Positions 9,178-17,492 of a stretch of DNA of 64,000 nucleotides are shown piece by piece. Position 1 is the stretch's first letter. Each line of letters opens with the position of its first letter. This DNA is from Lentisphaera araneosa HTCC2155 (lineage in GTDB: Bacteria; Verrucomicrobiota; Lentisphaeria; Lentisphaerales; Lentisphaeraceae). The DNA is taken from contig NZ_ABCK01000016.1 in assembly GCF_000170755.1 (NCBI RefSeq), forward strand, positions 1 through 64,000, written 5' to 3'. The notes beneath the pieces were generated by a model. The model searched no databases, was not told where the DNA came from, and saw only the letters and a list, made by a program, of their open reading frames with translations. The position numbers and the translations under genes are program-made.

Positions 9178-9765
9178 TTAATATTCTAATTGCGTCACGA
9201 GGACGCGGACTTCATCCATGAATTTCTTTTTGACGCGGTTTTTTAAAACGTAGACCGAGTCTTTTTTCAAATTGAGTTTTTCGGCGATTTCTTCCGAGCT
9301 TAAGCCCTGCATCGAGAGATCAAAAACGTCGATGGCATTACCCGAAAAGAGCGACTTCATTTTTTCAAAGGCCAGGTCACAAATATAGGACTTCCACTCT
9401 TTCTCAATGATTAGGTCCAGTTCAGAGGGCGGGGTGGAGTCAATGTACTCATTCATTTTTTCGGCGTCGCGTTTGGCCTGGTTGGCTTGCTTGCGATAAT
9501 AATTGAGTGTGGTGTTGCGAATGACGGCTCCCATCCAGTTGCGAAAGGAAGCTTTTTCTTTATCATATTTGGCGAGATCTTTCCAGAGGCTCAATAAAAT
9601 CATTTGGGTCAGATCATCAGTATCTTTTCCAGAAAACCTCAGTTTGTAAATGAGTACCTGAATAAAATCTTTGTAGTAGGAAATGAATTCTTCCCAAGCT
9701 TGATGATCATCGGGGTTTTTAGCTCGCAAAAGCAGCGTTTGGCGGGTGACCCATTCATTACTCAT
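9178..9765 (-). CDS. ECF-type RNA polymerase sigma factor
   Basis: 195 residues. Region 2 is near residues 25-95 (FIQVLIYKLRFSGKDTDDLTQMILLSLWKDL, FRNWMGAVIRNTTLNYYRK). Region 4 is a helix-turn-helix near 145-185 (LSMQGLSSEEIAEKLNLKKDSVYVLKNRVKKKF). No anti-sigma gene is adjacent. Instead a transmembrane Ser/Thr kinase follows after 7 bp, the arrangement known for kinase-linked ECF groups in Planctomycetes and relatives, where phosphorylation is thought to replace anti-sigma control. It is the first gene of the two-gene unit. Confidence 0.88.
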   Translation of the reverse strand: MSNEWVTRQTLLLRAKNPDDHQAWEEFISYYKDFIQVLIYKLRFSGKDTDDLTQMILLSLWKDLAKYDKEKASFRNWMGAVIRNTTLNYYRKQANQAKRDAEKMNEYIDSTPPSELDLIIEKEWKSYICDLAFEKMKSLFSGNAIDVFDLSMQGLSSEEIAEKLNLKKDSVYVLKNRVKKKFMDEVRVLVTQLEY

Positions 9766-9850
9766 CAGACTTCAAGACCTCGATTTTGTTAGCTAAATTG
9801 AATTCATATAAAGTACGGCTTCATCACTGGATCTACAAATATTATGAGCT

Positions 9851-9877
9851 CAAAAAGCTGGCCTAGAGAGCTTTTTG
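9851..9877 (-). terminator. Hairpin, possible second terminator of the sulfatase transcript
   Basis: CAAAAAGCT (9851-9859) pairs perfectly with AGCTTTTTG (9869-9877). It lies between the sulfatase stop (9970) and the sigma-factor start (9765). No strong T tract is present beyond the stem itself. Confidence 0.4.
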
Positions 9878-9895
9878 GAATCCTTAGTTTGACAT

Positions 9896-9938
9896 AAAAG
9901 TCCTGAGCTTCATTTAGCTTATGAATTATAGGACTTTT
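9896..9938 (-). terminator. Terminator-like hairpin after the sulfatase gene
   Basis: AAAAGTCCT (9896-9904) pairs with AGGACTTTT (9930-9938), with an inner TTCAT/ATGAA stem. The minus-strand stem closes on a short T run. It lies 32 bases after the sulfatase stop codon. Confidence 0.6.
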
Positions 9939-9969
9939 AATTTATTTATTCGATGAATATAAAAGAATT

Positions 9970-11511
9970 CTAGAGTGAGTTCACATAGTTCTCTAATTCG
10001 TGATCCTGAGTTTCTTTCAATAATTGGATCATATTTTTGCGAATCTTTTCGAGGACAGGACGGTATTCAGGATTCTTCGCTAAATTATTTCTGCAGCCAG
10101 GGTCTTTGACGATATCATAGAGTTCTTCGGGAGCGCGGAATTTCATGAATTTCGCACGCTTTTTGTAATCGGGGTAATTTTTGTCGAGTTGATTTTTTGA
10201 GTGTTTATTTAAGAGGTGGCTAACGGCGCCACCCATTTGCTTCGGTAGTTGAGCATCACCATCTGCCCAGCCGTTCCAAACATAGGAAAAGCGCGTGTTA
10301 TTCAAAGCTCTAGAAGGGCGGTACTGCTCGGTTTTTTGATAGAGGTCAGTGGAGTATTCAGGTGCCAATTGATCTTGTGGTTTATTATTGTTCATGTAAT
10401 TAAAAGTACTGAAGGCAAAGTTGCGATTCCACTTGGAGTTTTCAGTTTTTGCGAGGTCCGCAAAAGACTTGCCATCAGTGGCTTTGATAGCGTTGATTCC
10501 ACAAATCTCAGCTAGGGTTGGGGCAATATCCACCGCAGAAACAATCGCATTCTTTTCTCTTCTTCCAGGCTTGATTTGTGCTGGCCAACGCATGAGGAGT
10601 GGTGTGCGAGTTCCCGAGGGATAAAGCGACCACTTACCCATTTGCCAAGGCATGCCATGATCCGATAAAAAGATCACTAGTGTGTTGTCAGCCATACCAC
10701 TTTCGTCTAACTCTTTGAGGATGCCACCAATAATTTGATCCATGCGGTTGACGCCGTCAAAATAAAGTGTCGCCTCTTTTTTGAAGTTAATATCATCTGG
10801 GTATGATGCGGGGAGAACAATCTCCTCCGGCTTGTATTGAGTTAAAGGGTCAGGGTAAGGTTTGCCATTTTCATAAGCTTTCCAGTCCGTGGTGCGCATG
10901 CCCTGATCAAACCAGCGTTTATTTTCTCCTTTACTACGGGGCCAATAGTGATGGGGGTCGTGGGTATTGGCCGCTAAATAGAAAGGTTTATTTTCTTTTT
11001 TTGCTCGAGCTAGGAAATCCTTCACAAAAGCGGAATATTTATTGTGGTCGCGGCCAAAACCGGTTTGCTGATAGTCGCAGAATTTTTCATCAAACTTACA
11101 AACTGAAGTACCGTGTTTTCCCACAATGCCGGTCAAATAACCTGACTTATGCAGTTCTGAAGTGATGGATTTCTTGGGGAACTTACCGCCATTTTTTCTC
11201 CACCAAGTGGGAGGTTGAACTCCGTGGCCCATATAGCCGCTCGTATGGGGGTGACGCCCTGTATATAAAGCCGTTCTAGAAGGTCCGCAAATGGGTGTAG
11301 AAATAAAGCAGTGTTCAATAATGAGTCCATCCGAAGCCATTTTATCCAAGTTCGGTGTTAAACCTTCGATGGGATTCCCCATGCAACCTAGTGAGTCCCA
11401 GCTCAAATCGTCTGCGGTGATGAGTATAATATTTGGTCTTTCGGATTTATTTGAAAAGCCATTGAAACCTAAGAGTAATAAACTAAGAATGAGCAGTCTC
11501 TGTAATAACAT
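9970..11511 (-). CDS. Secreted type I (S1) sulfatase, heparan N-sulfatase-like
   Basis: 513 residues from the chosen ATG. A longer frame reaches 11619, but the ATG at 11509-11511 has an AAGG box and starts directly with the signal peptide (MLLQRLLILSLLLLGF). Metal-binding DD is in ITADDLSWDSLG. The catalytic site is C75-G-P-S-R, the formylglycine precursor, followed by TALYTGRHPH. A second metal site is in FLSDHGMPWQMGKW. The overall pattern resembles SGSH-like sulfatases. The enzyme removes sulfate esters or N-sulfates from glycans in the periplasm and needs a formylglycine-generating enzyme encoded elsewhere. It is monocistronic; the 21-bp direct-repeat motif lies 39-71 bases upstream of the ATG. 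Confidence 0.9.
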   Translation of the reverse strand: MLLQRLLILSLLLLGFNGFSNKSERPNIILITADDLSWDSLGCMGNPIEGLTPNLDKMASDGLIIEHCFISTPICGPSRTALYTGRHPHTSGYMGHGVQPPTWWRKNGGKFPKKSITSELHKSGYLTGIVGKHGTSVCKFDEKFCDYQQTGFGRDHNKYSAFVKDFLARAKKENKPFYLAANTHDPHHYWPRSKGENKRWFDQGMRTTDWKAYENGKPYPDPLTQYKPEEIVLPASYPDDINFKKEATLYFDGVNRMDQIIGGILKELDESGMADNTLVIFLSDHGMPWQMGKWSLYPSGTRTPLLMRWPAQIKPGRREKNAIVSAVDIAPTLAEICGINAIKATDGKSFADLAKTENSKWNRNFAFSTFNYMNNNKPQDQLAPEYSTDLYQKTEQYRPSRALNNTRFSYVWNGWADGDAQLPKQMGGAVSHLLNKHSKNQLDKNYPDYKKRAKFMKFRAPEELYDIVKDPGCRNNLAKNPEYRPVLEKIRKNMIQLLKETQDHELENYVNSL

Positions 11512-11549
11512 AAATGAACCTTTTGTAGTTAAGCGAGTGTGTTTGAAAA

Positions 11550-11582
11550 CTTGATTAACTAAGAAAGATATTTTCTTAACAA
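11550..11582 (-). promoter_or_regulatory. 21-bp direct-repeat operator candidate, site A
   Basis: Read on the minus strand: TGTTAAGA, 13 bases, then AGTTAATCAAG, repeats exactly 21 bp apart. It is upstream of the sulfatase starting at 11511. Matching sites are at 15772, 20687 and 43239. Confidence 0.6.
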
Positions 11583-11670
11583 GGAAAATGATATTTTTTG
11601 ATAGTAAATAAGGATTCAACAGTAATGAATAATGACTCTTTGGGCGTTAGGGAGATTATGGCTATGTGGC

Positions 11671-11678
11671 AATAGATC
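11671..11678. repeat. Left target-site duplication of the IS element
   Basis: AATAGATC directly abuts the left inverted repeat and is repeated exactly at 13073-13080. Confidence 0.92.
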
Positions 11679-13072
11679 GGTAGTGTCCCAAATTTTCTGT
11701 AAATTCTGCTATTGCTCTACTTTAAGAGTTATGAATAGCTTCCGAGACTTCGCGAGAATGGGAACTTTCTCGTCGGAGCGAAATTGAGGAAGTTGTTTGT
11801 AACTCGGGGTAAAGAAGATGCAGAGTGGTGTTGTACCAAAACAACCCACAAGGAATTATTATGCACCACTCTACACAAGAAAACAGTAGCGTCTTATTAG
11901 AAATGATCCAACAAGTTACAGAAAACGGCGAAAGCGGAATGCTTGAAGCGATGAGAGTTTTATTAAATGAAGCGATGAAAGTGGAGAGAAGTAATTCTCT
12001 TGAAGCTGATCCATATGAACGTAATGAAAGTCGCTTGGGTTATGCTAATGGCTATAAAAATAAAACTGTAAACACTCGACTTGGAGCAATGAAGCTTAAT
12101 ATCCCTCAAGTCAGAGGTGAAATTGATTTTTATCCAAGTTCTTTGGAGAAAGGCTTGCGAAGTGAACGAGCTTTAATGACAGCTATGGCAGAGAGTTATA
12201 TTCAGGGGACATCGACTAGAAAGGTGACTAAACTTTTAGAGAAAATATGTGGTCTATCTGTAAGTAAATCACAGGTATCCCGTGTGGTAACTGAGCTAGA
12301 TGAGAGTTTAGAAAAGTGGCGCAACCGTCCTTTAGGTAAATATTCTTATCTTTTGGTGGATGCGAGATACGAGAAGGTTAGAGTAGATAAGACTGTTCGA
12401 GATTGTGCTTTACTTATTGCCTATGGAATAGATGAATCAGGAAAACGTTCAGTCCTCGGAACAAGTGTTTCTTTAAGTGAAGCGGAAGTTCATTGGAGGA
12501 ACTTTTTTCTGTCATTGAATGCTCGAGGACTCCATGGCCTCAAGATGATTACCAGTGATAGTCATTCGGGCCTAAAAGCAGCGTTAAAGACTGTATTTGG
12601 TTCTATCCCATGGCAGAGATGTCAATTTCACTTACAGCAAAATGCTGGTGCTTATGTCCCTAAGAAAGCTATGCGCTCAGAAGTAGCTCAAGATATTAGA
12701 GATATCTTTAATGCACCTTCAAAGCTTGAGGCTGAAAGGCTTTTAAAGCTTACTTGCTTAAAGTATGAAGAAAAGGCTTCACATTTATCTGAATGGATGG
12801 AATCTGCACTTCCTGAAGGCTTTTCTGTATTCGATCTCGAGCGTTCTTGTTGGACAAAACTGAGAACGACCAATATGGTTGAAAGACAGAATCGAGAAAT
12901 TCTCAGGCGAACTAGAACCGTATCTATATTCCCAAATGAAGCTTCACTTCTTAGATTAGCATCCGCTATTCTTATGGAATTAGATGAAACCTGGATAGCT
13001 ACAAAAAGAGTTTATCTATCTGTTTAACTAAAATTGGTCAACACCAATTTACAGAAACAACGGGACTCTATC
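11679..13072 (+). mobile_element. Complete IS256-family insertion sequence
   Basis: A 1394-bp element. Imperfect 27-bp terminal inverted repeats (11679-11705 and 13046-13072) share GTCCC and TTTCTGTAAATT in register. An 8-bp target duplication AATAGATC flanks it, as expected for IS256-family transposition. It carries one intact transposase gene. It has landed between a sulfatase and a dehydrogenase gene, just outside the latter's terminator. The perfect duplication and intact gene suggest a fairly recent insertion. Confidence 0.93.
11861..13027 (+). CDS. IS256-family (mutator-type) transposase
   Basis: 388 residues from the ATG at 11861, which has an AAGGA box 7 bases upstream. An in-frame GTG at 11825 is possible but less likely. 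The DDE catalytic triad fits D167 (YLLVDARYEKVR), D233 (MITSDSHSGLKAAL) and E341 (NMVERQNREILRRTR). The family signature CQFHLQQN lies between the last two. Length is typical (about 390-410). The product binds the terminal repeats and catalyses cut or copy transposition. The stop is followed by an AAATTGGT-CAAC-ACCAATTT hairpin that runs into the right inverted repeat. Confidence 0.95.
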   Translation: MHHSTQENSSVLLEMIQQVTENGESGMLEAMRVLLNEAMKVERSNSLEADPYERNESRLGYANGYKNKTVNTRLGAMKLNIPQVRGEIDFYPSSLEKGLRSERALMTAMAESYIQGTSTRKVTKLLEKICGLSVSKSQVSRVVTELDESLEKWRNRPLGKYSYLLVDARYEKVRVDKTVRDCALLIAYGIDESGKRSVLGTSVSLSEAEVHWRNFFLSLNARGLHGLKMITSDSHSGLKAALKTVFGSIPWQRCQFHLQQNAGAYVPKKAMRSEVAQDIRDIFNAPSKLEAERLLKLTCLKYEEKASHLSEWMESALPEGFSVFDLERSCWTKLRTTNMVERQNREILRRTRTVSIFPNEASLLRLASAILMELDETWIATKRVYLSV

Positions 13073-13080
13073 AATAGATC
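13073..13080. repeat. Right target-site duplication of the IS element
   Basis: AATAGATC, an exact copy of 11671-11678, abutting the right inverted repeat. Confidence 0.92.
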
Positions 13081-13087
13081 AAAGCGC

Positions 13088-13116
13088 AAAAAGCCCCACA
13101 TGATGATGTGGGGCTT
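13088..13116 (-). terminator. Rho-independent terminator of the dehydrogenase-cytochrome gene
   Basis: A perfect 11-bp stem AAGCCCCACAT/ATGTGGGGCTT with a GATG loop runs on the minus strand into TTTTT. The IS target site lies only 8 bases beyond it. Confidence 0.9.
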
Positions 13117-13139
13117 ATGATATGAGTGGAGTACGAGAA

Positions 13140-15734
13140 TTACTTGGAAGGTGCGGGGATGATTATGTCGTACAGTTGCCACCAAGATTTCTTGTCTTCG
13201 AGGCTAGTGATTTTAACTTTTACGGCAATCGTTTCCGGGAAGCTGATTACGGTTTTACGCTTGCCAGGAACTTTATCCGCCACAGTCGTCCACGATTTAC
13301 CATCTTTAGAGATTTCGACTTTCAGACTAAGAGGGAAATCTCCACCTTTCGCCATGAGGGTAACTTTCGAAATACGTCTTTCATGAGGGAATTCAGCCTG
13401 AACATAAAAGCCAGCTTTTATTTGCGCTTTTGTGGCATAGGTATTTTTCTTGTCATCATCCTGAAGGTTGCTCAAGTGTTTCTCCCCTTTTTTAGCTGAG
13501 AGTTTCCAGAGTTTAATATCATCGCCAGATTTGAGCATGACTTTGCGTAAGCTTTGTTCGTTATAGGGGCCATCACTCGATTTTGTTTCTTTACGAATTT
13601 TTGCGACTTCCTTTGGGCTAATCATAGGAGCTTTGTTGCCCCAGCTATTGCGAATATAGGTCAGTACTGAAGCGAGGTATTTATCATCATTCGTCTTGAG
13701 TGCCATCATGACGCCACCCGCATAAGTTTTTCCATCAATTGGACCAGTAAAGCCATTGAGTGCAATATGAGCTAAAATCCCCTTGTCGCCAAGAACGCGC
13801 GGGTTGTTTACAAAGGCTGGAGCCATCATGGCCTGTCCTGCGGGCATGCCTTCGCCTTTTAGGCCGTGGCAAGAGGCACAGAGTGCTGCGTAGTGTTTGG
13901 AACCTGCATCCATGAGTTCACGCTCTTCTTCTGCGAAAGCCGCAAGAGCTTTTTGACGTTTGATTTCTTCGAAATAGGTTTTGTTGAGTTCGGTGTCGAT
14001 TTCCGCGAGGTAATCATTGCTGGCTTGGGTTTTTATCAATACTTCCGCAAACTTACGGGTGTCAGGTGTGACTTTAGTCGACATAGAGAGAATGAGTTGA
14101 ATATGAACGTCGTGATGACTGTCTTTGATAAGTCCGCGAAGACCTTTTAATACTGACATGTCTTCATGAAAGTAGGGTTCAGTCATGCGAATAGCTGCAC
14201 AACGAATATTCACATCTTTATCTTTGTAGAGTTTTTGGAGGTAAGGCAGTGTAATTGCATCAAAACCGTGAAGTGTCCAAAGGGCATGGAGGCGTCCGAG
14301 GTGAGATTTTCCTGAGGCAACAATTTTTTGTAAAGCTGGAATTACTGAACGATCTCCATGGAGAATGATGAGTTTTTGCGCTTCATCACGCCACCAGCCG
14401 TTAGGGTGAGACAGGTGCTTGACCAATTGCGCAGGACTTTCTTCAAGCATGCGAGGTTTCTTGTCATTTGGTTTGTAGTCAGGGTGACGAACGCGATAAA
14501 TACGTCCGTGTTTGATGTTTTTCTCGAGTCCGTAGTACTCAATAGCTTTTCGTACAAAAGATCCTTTTGGCACCCATTGTCCTTCTTGGATGATACCGCG
14601 GTGCATATCTACAATATAAAGCGTGCCATCGGGCCCCGTAGCAGCATTGACTGGACGGAAGTTAGCATCGGTGCTGGCGATGAATTCCTTTTGTTGTTCG
14701 CCGTAAGCATTGGTCATGATACGGCGTCCCATGGCATCCTTTTTGAAGCTAGTACGACGAGTTAAACGTCCAACAGGAGAACTAAAGAAGAGTTCACCTA
14801 CCATCTCTTGTGGGAGCCGGTCACCGCGAAAAACTGCCTGGCCGCAGGTGTCGGTAAATCTCTTGAGTTCGCCATTTTCGCGCATGGAGTTAAAACCACC
14901 TTGAGCATCCCAAACGCGATCTATACCCCACATAGATTTGAAACCTTGATCGCGAACCCATTTAGGATCCCATTTTGTGTAGACGTTGGGGAATAAAGTG
15001 TGAACGGGGCCAATACCTGCGCCCGCATCAGCATAAATGACTTTACCCAAGTTATCTTGAGTTAAACCCCATTGGCCGCGATTACCGGCGGTCATGGTTT
15101 TTTTAACTGTACCATCGGTGTAGCGGTAGGCGTGTTGGTTGTAGCTTGTGTAAATATTATTGTCCATTGCCCAGATTAAACCACTGGGCTGGTGCTCTAA
15201 GTTGCCACCGCGTTTTCCGCCTTCATACCAGATTTCTTTTTTATCGGCAATGCCATCATTATTCGTATCCCAGTATTCATAGATGTCGTGAGTATTGGTT
15301 TCACCGATGAGAACAGAATCTTTTAAAGGAAGGATCATGCGGGGGAGGATCATTTTATCGACAAAGACTGTACGCTTGTCCATGATGCCGTCATCATTGC
15401 TATCTTCTAAGCGTAAAACACGACTGACCTTGTCGTACTTGCCGCTGCCATCGACATCCTGCATGTAGGTTTCGAATTGAGCCACATACATGCGGCCATT
15501 GCCATCCCAAACGCAAAGCGTCGGCTCGGAGAGCATATCATCACCAGCGACGAGTTCGAGGCTATATTTGTCTTGGACTTCAAATTCTTTCATTGATTCA
15601 GCATGTGTGCGCTGACGTACGAGGGGATCTTGCGAGCCTTGCTTTTTAGAAAAGTCAGGAGCGTTTGCGGGAGCCGCAAAAATTGAGCTACAGAGGCTGA
15701 GGGCAAAGCCAATAATTCCGATTTTTTTATACAT
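13140..15734 (-). CDS. Secreted PVC-type membrane-bound dehydrogenase with heme-binding domain
   Basis: 864 residues. A signal peptide covers residues 1-20. The Pirellula/Verrucomicrobium dehydrogenase beta-propeller covers about 35-410, with calcium-loop motifs DVDGSGKYD, DSNDDGIMD and DTNNDGIAD. A HEAT-like region spans about 470-580. The cytochrome c-type site is C619-A-S-C622-H623-G. A C-terminal F5/8C-like sandwich ends the protein. It matches the core of the 1267-residue protein at 3186-6989 across nearly its whole length but lacks that protein's ThuA head and NPCBM tail. The inferred role is periplasmic oxidation of a sugar with electrons passed to the heme; substrate unknown. It has its own direct-repeat motif upstream (15772-15805) and its own terminator. 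Confidence 0.88.
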   Translation of the reverse strand: MYKKIGIIGFALSLCSSIFAAPANAPDFSKKQGSQDPLVRQRTHAESMKEFEVQDKYSLELVAGDDMLSEPTLCVWDGNGRMYVAQFETYMQDVDGSGKYDKVSRVLRLEDSNDDGIMDKRTVFVDKMILPRMILPLKDSVLIGETNTHDIYEYWDTNNDGIADKKEIWYEGGKRGGNLEHQPSGLIWAMDNNIYTSYNQHAYRYTDGTVKKTMTAGNRGQWGLTQDNLGKVIYADAGAGIGPVHTLFPNVYTKWDPKWVRDQGFKSMWGIDRVWDAQGGFNSMRENGELKRFTDTCGQAVFRGDRLPQEMVGELFFSSPVGRLTRRTSFKKDAMGRRIMTNAYGEQQKEFIASTDANFRPVNAATGPDGTLYIVDMHRGIIQEGQWVPKGSFVRKAIEYYGLEKNIKHGRIYRVRHPDYKPNDKKPRMLEESPAQLVKHLSHPNGWWRDEAQKLIILHGDRSVIPALQKIVASGKSHLGRLHALWTLHGFDAITLPYLQKLYKDKDVNIRCAAIRMTEPYFHEDMSVLKGLRGLIKDSHHDVHIQLILSMSTKVTPDTRKFAEVLIKTQASNDYLAEIDTELNKTYFEEIKRQKALAAFAEEERELMDAGSKHYAALCASCHGLKGEGMPAGQAMMAPAFVNNPRVLGDKGILAHIALNGFTGPIDGKTYAGGVMMALKTNDDKYLASVLTYIRNSWGNKAPMISPKEVAKIRKETKSSDGPYNEQSLRKVMLKSGDDIKLWKLSAKKGEKHLSNLQDDDKKNTYATKAQIKAGFYVQAEFPHERRISKVTLMAKGGDFPLSLKVEISKDGKSWTTVADKVPGKRKTVISFPETIAVKVKITSLEDKKSWWQLYDIIIPAPSK

Positions 15735-15771
15735 GTTTGTCTCTCTTTAAATGTTATCATCTTTCTAAAAA

Positions 15772-15805
15772 CTTGATTAACATGAAGAGCGAGGTTCTTA
15801 ACAAG
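15772..15805 (-). promoter_or_regulatory. 21-bp direct-repeat operator candidate, site B
   Basis: On the minus strand: CTTGTTAAGA, 13 bases, then TGTTAATCAAG. The two TGTTAA cores are exactly 21 bp apart. It is 38 bases upstream of the ATG at 15734. Confidence 0.65.
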
Positions 15806-15839
15806 TGTTTGGGAATTTAATTGAGTTTATGAAATTTGC

Positions 15840-16440
15840 TTCAGAAGAATTAAAGGCGTGAGCCTCAGGCGAGTCAGGCTGTATTATGACGTTTGATCAG
15901 TACTTGTTTTGAATGCTGAAGGCATGAAATAATAAAGCCCAAGGCGTGAGCCTTGGGTTAGGGTTGTTGGCCATGCATTGAATGCCGAAGGTATGGTATA
16001 GGAATTTATGGCGTTCCTTCAAAACTCGCAATGGAGTTAGATTTCGCAAACCTAGTTCTGACGAACCAGGCTCAGTTATGCCGTGCTTTCAGCACGCGAT
16101 TTTGCTAATGAGTTAGACTATGTAGTGGCGTTTGAACATCACTTGTCTTGAATGCTGAAGGCATGAAATAATAAAGCCCAAGGCGTGAGCCTTGGGGCTC
16201 TCGTGTGGTAAGACATAGGAATGCCGAAGGTATGGCATAAGTATTTATGCCGTTCCTTCAGAACTCGCAATGGAGTTAGATTTCCCAAAACCTAGTTCTG
16301 ACGAATTAGGCTCAGCTATGCCGTGCTTTCAGCACTCGGTTTGTCTAATAAACTAGGCTCAGTTATGGGGTGTATTCAGCACTCGAATTCTATATATTAT
16401 TCATGAACCAGGCTGAGCTATGCCGTGCTTTTAGCACTTC
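15840..16440. repeat. 239-bp tandem repeat made of short palindromic modules
   Basis: This 600-base gene-free region holds two diverged copies of a 239-bp unit; the string ACTTG(T)TTTTGAATGCTGAAGG recurs at 15902 and 16141. Modules inside include GAATGC(T/C)GAAGG(C/T)ATG, CCAAGGCGTGAGCCTTGG (a hairpin), CGTTCCTTC(A)GAACTCGC and TATGCCGTGCTTTCAGCAC. Related modules occur at 36605-36705 and 38395-38735. No coding potential is seen. It separates the ThuA operon from the dehydrogenase gene. Confidence 0.75.
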
Positions 16441-16468
16441 TGGCATCGGTATTTATATGATAGGGTAA

Positions 16469-17473
16469 CTATTTAACTGGCTTGGGTAGGAGGCCGAGTT
16501 TGGCGCTTGGGGTGGCGTCGGCTTCTAGGTCACCGCAGGCATACTGAATGCCAGATAGCATGTGCTGGAGAGCGACTTTGTCGAAGTAGGTCGCTTCGTT
16601 GTGACCAAGGTTCGTATAGAATACGCGTGAACCTGTGTAGCTGCGCAACCAAGACACGGCATAGTCATTGTCTTTGCGTTTCATATTTTTCTTCATCATG
16701 TTCTCACCTGATAGGTCGAGGCTGAGTAAGACGCGCATTTTATCGCGGGTAAAGTGTTCATCATCTTTGTACTGATAAATTTCATCGCGAATTTTATAGC
16801 CTTGTGGAACATGTTTACAGCAGGGGTGATCGAGGCCTTCGTTATAGAGTGTGACAGTTGAACCTGCGCCCCAAGGGTGACCATCAAAAATCCCACCCAT
16901 AGCTTCCAAGTACTCAGGCCAATCTTTGTGGCAATCAGTAGCGGCATGAATGCCCACAAGGCCTTTGTTTGAAGCCATGAACTTTTCAAAGGCAGCTCTT
17001 TGCTCAGGTGATTTAATGGGATTGTTAGTTGTGCTAAGCATGAGGATGACATCGTATTTTGCGAGCTCCGCATCATTAATCATTTCTGCATCTTCGGTAT
17101 GTGTGGAGGTATATGCACCGCTTTGCTCACCTAGAAGTTTGAGGACATCCGCGGCTAATTCAATCGAGGTATGGCGAAAGCCGGTTGTTTTTGAATAGAT
17201 GAGAACCTTTCTCGCTTTCTTAGGTTTTTGGACTTCCATGTTCTTGATATCGCTTTTGATTTGCTCCCCATGATCTAACCACAAGACTTTATGATGGAGG
17301 GCAATGACTTGTTTATTGAGTGCGCGTGATTCTTTAATTTTCTTAGCTTTTCGAAGCGAGCTCACTTCTTTTTTCATGAGCTTAATTTTAGCGTGTATGG
17401 CTTTGGATTCTTCATTGGCAAAGACTGAAGCACAGAAAAAAGTGAGAATGAGCAGTATAGATTTAACTTTCAT
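16469..17473 (-). CDS. Secreted ThuA-domain protein
   Basis: 334 residues. A signal peptide covers about residues 1-19 (SILLILTFFCASVFA). A charged coiled-coil stretch at residues 22-70 precedes the ThuA-like domain at about 85-315 (KVLIYSKTTGFRHTSIE; GLVGIHAATDCHKDWPEY; GIFDGHPWG; NLGHNEATYFDK). ThuA folds resemble class I glutamine amidotransferases, but the catalytic Cys is generally lacking. Related proteins are linked to trehalose or disaccharide 3-keto-sugar metabolism, so the exact chemistry stays open. It is the third gene of an operon after two sulfatases (19-bp gap). The same domain is fused to the dehydrogenase at 3186-6989, which suggests the two act on the same substrate. Confidence 0.85.
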   Translation of the reverse strand: MKVKSILLILTFFCASVFANEESKAIHAKIKLMKKEVSSLRKAKKIKESRALNKQVIALHHKVLWLDHGEQIKSDIKNMEVQKPKKARKVLIYSKTTGFRHTSIELAADVLKLLGEQSGAYTSTHTEDAEMINDAELAKYDVILMLSTTNNPIKSPEQRAAFEKFMASNKGLVGIHAATDCHKDWPEYLEAMGGIFDGHPWGAGSTVTLYNEGLDHPCCKHVPQGYKIRDEIYQYKDDEHFTRDKMRVLLSLDLSGENMMKKNMKRKDNDYAVSWLRSYTGSRVFYTNLGHNEATYFDKVALQHMLSGIQYACGDLEADATPSAKLGLLPKPVK

Positions 17474-17492
17474 GGTTGATCCTTTTTAATAA

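Noticed and set aside
11512-11619. Longer N-terminus for the sulfatase
   Set aside because: The extra 36 codons precede the signal peptide, overlap direct-repeat site A and lack a ribosome-binding site; the ATG at 11511 is better.
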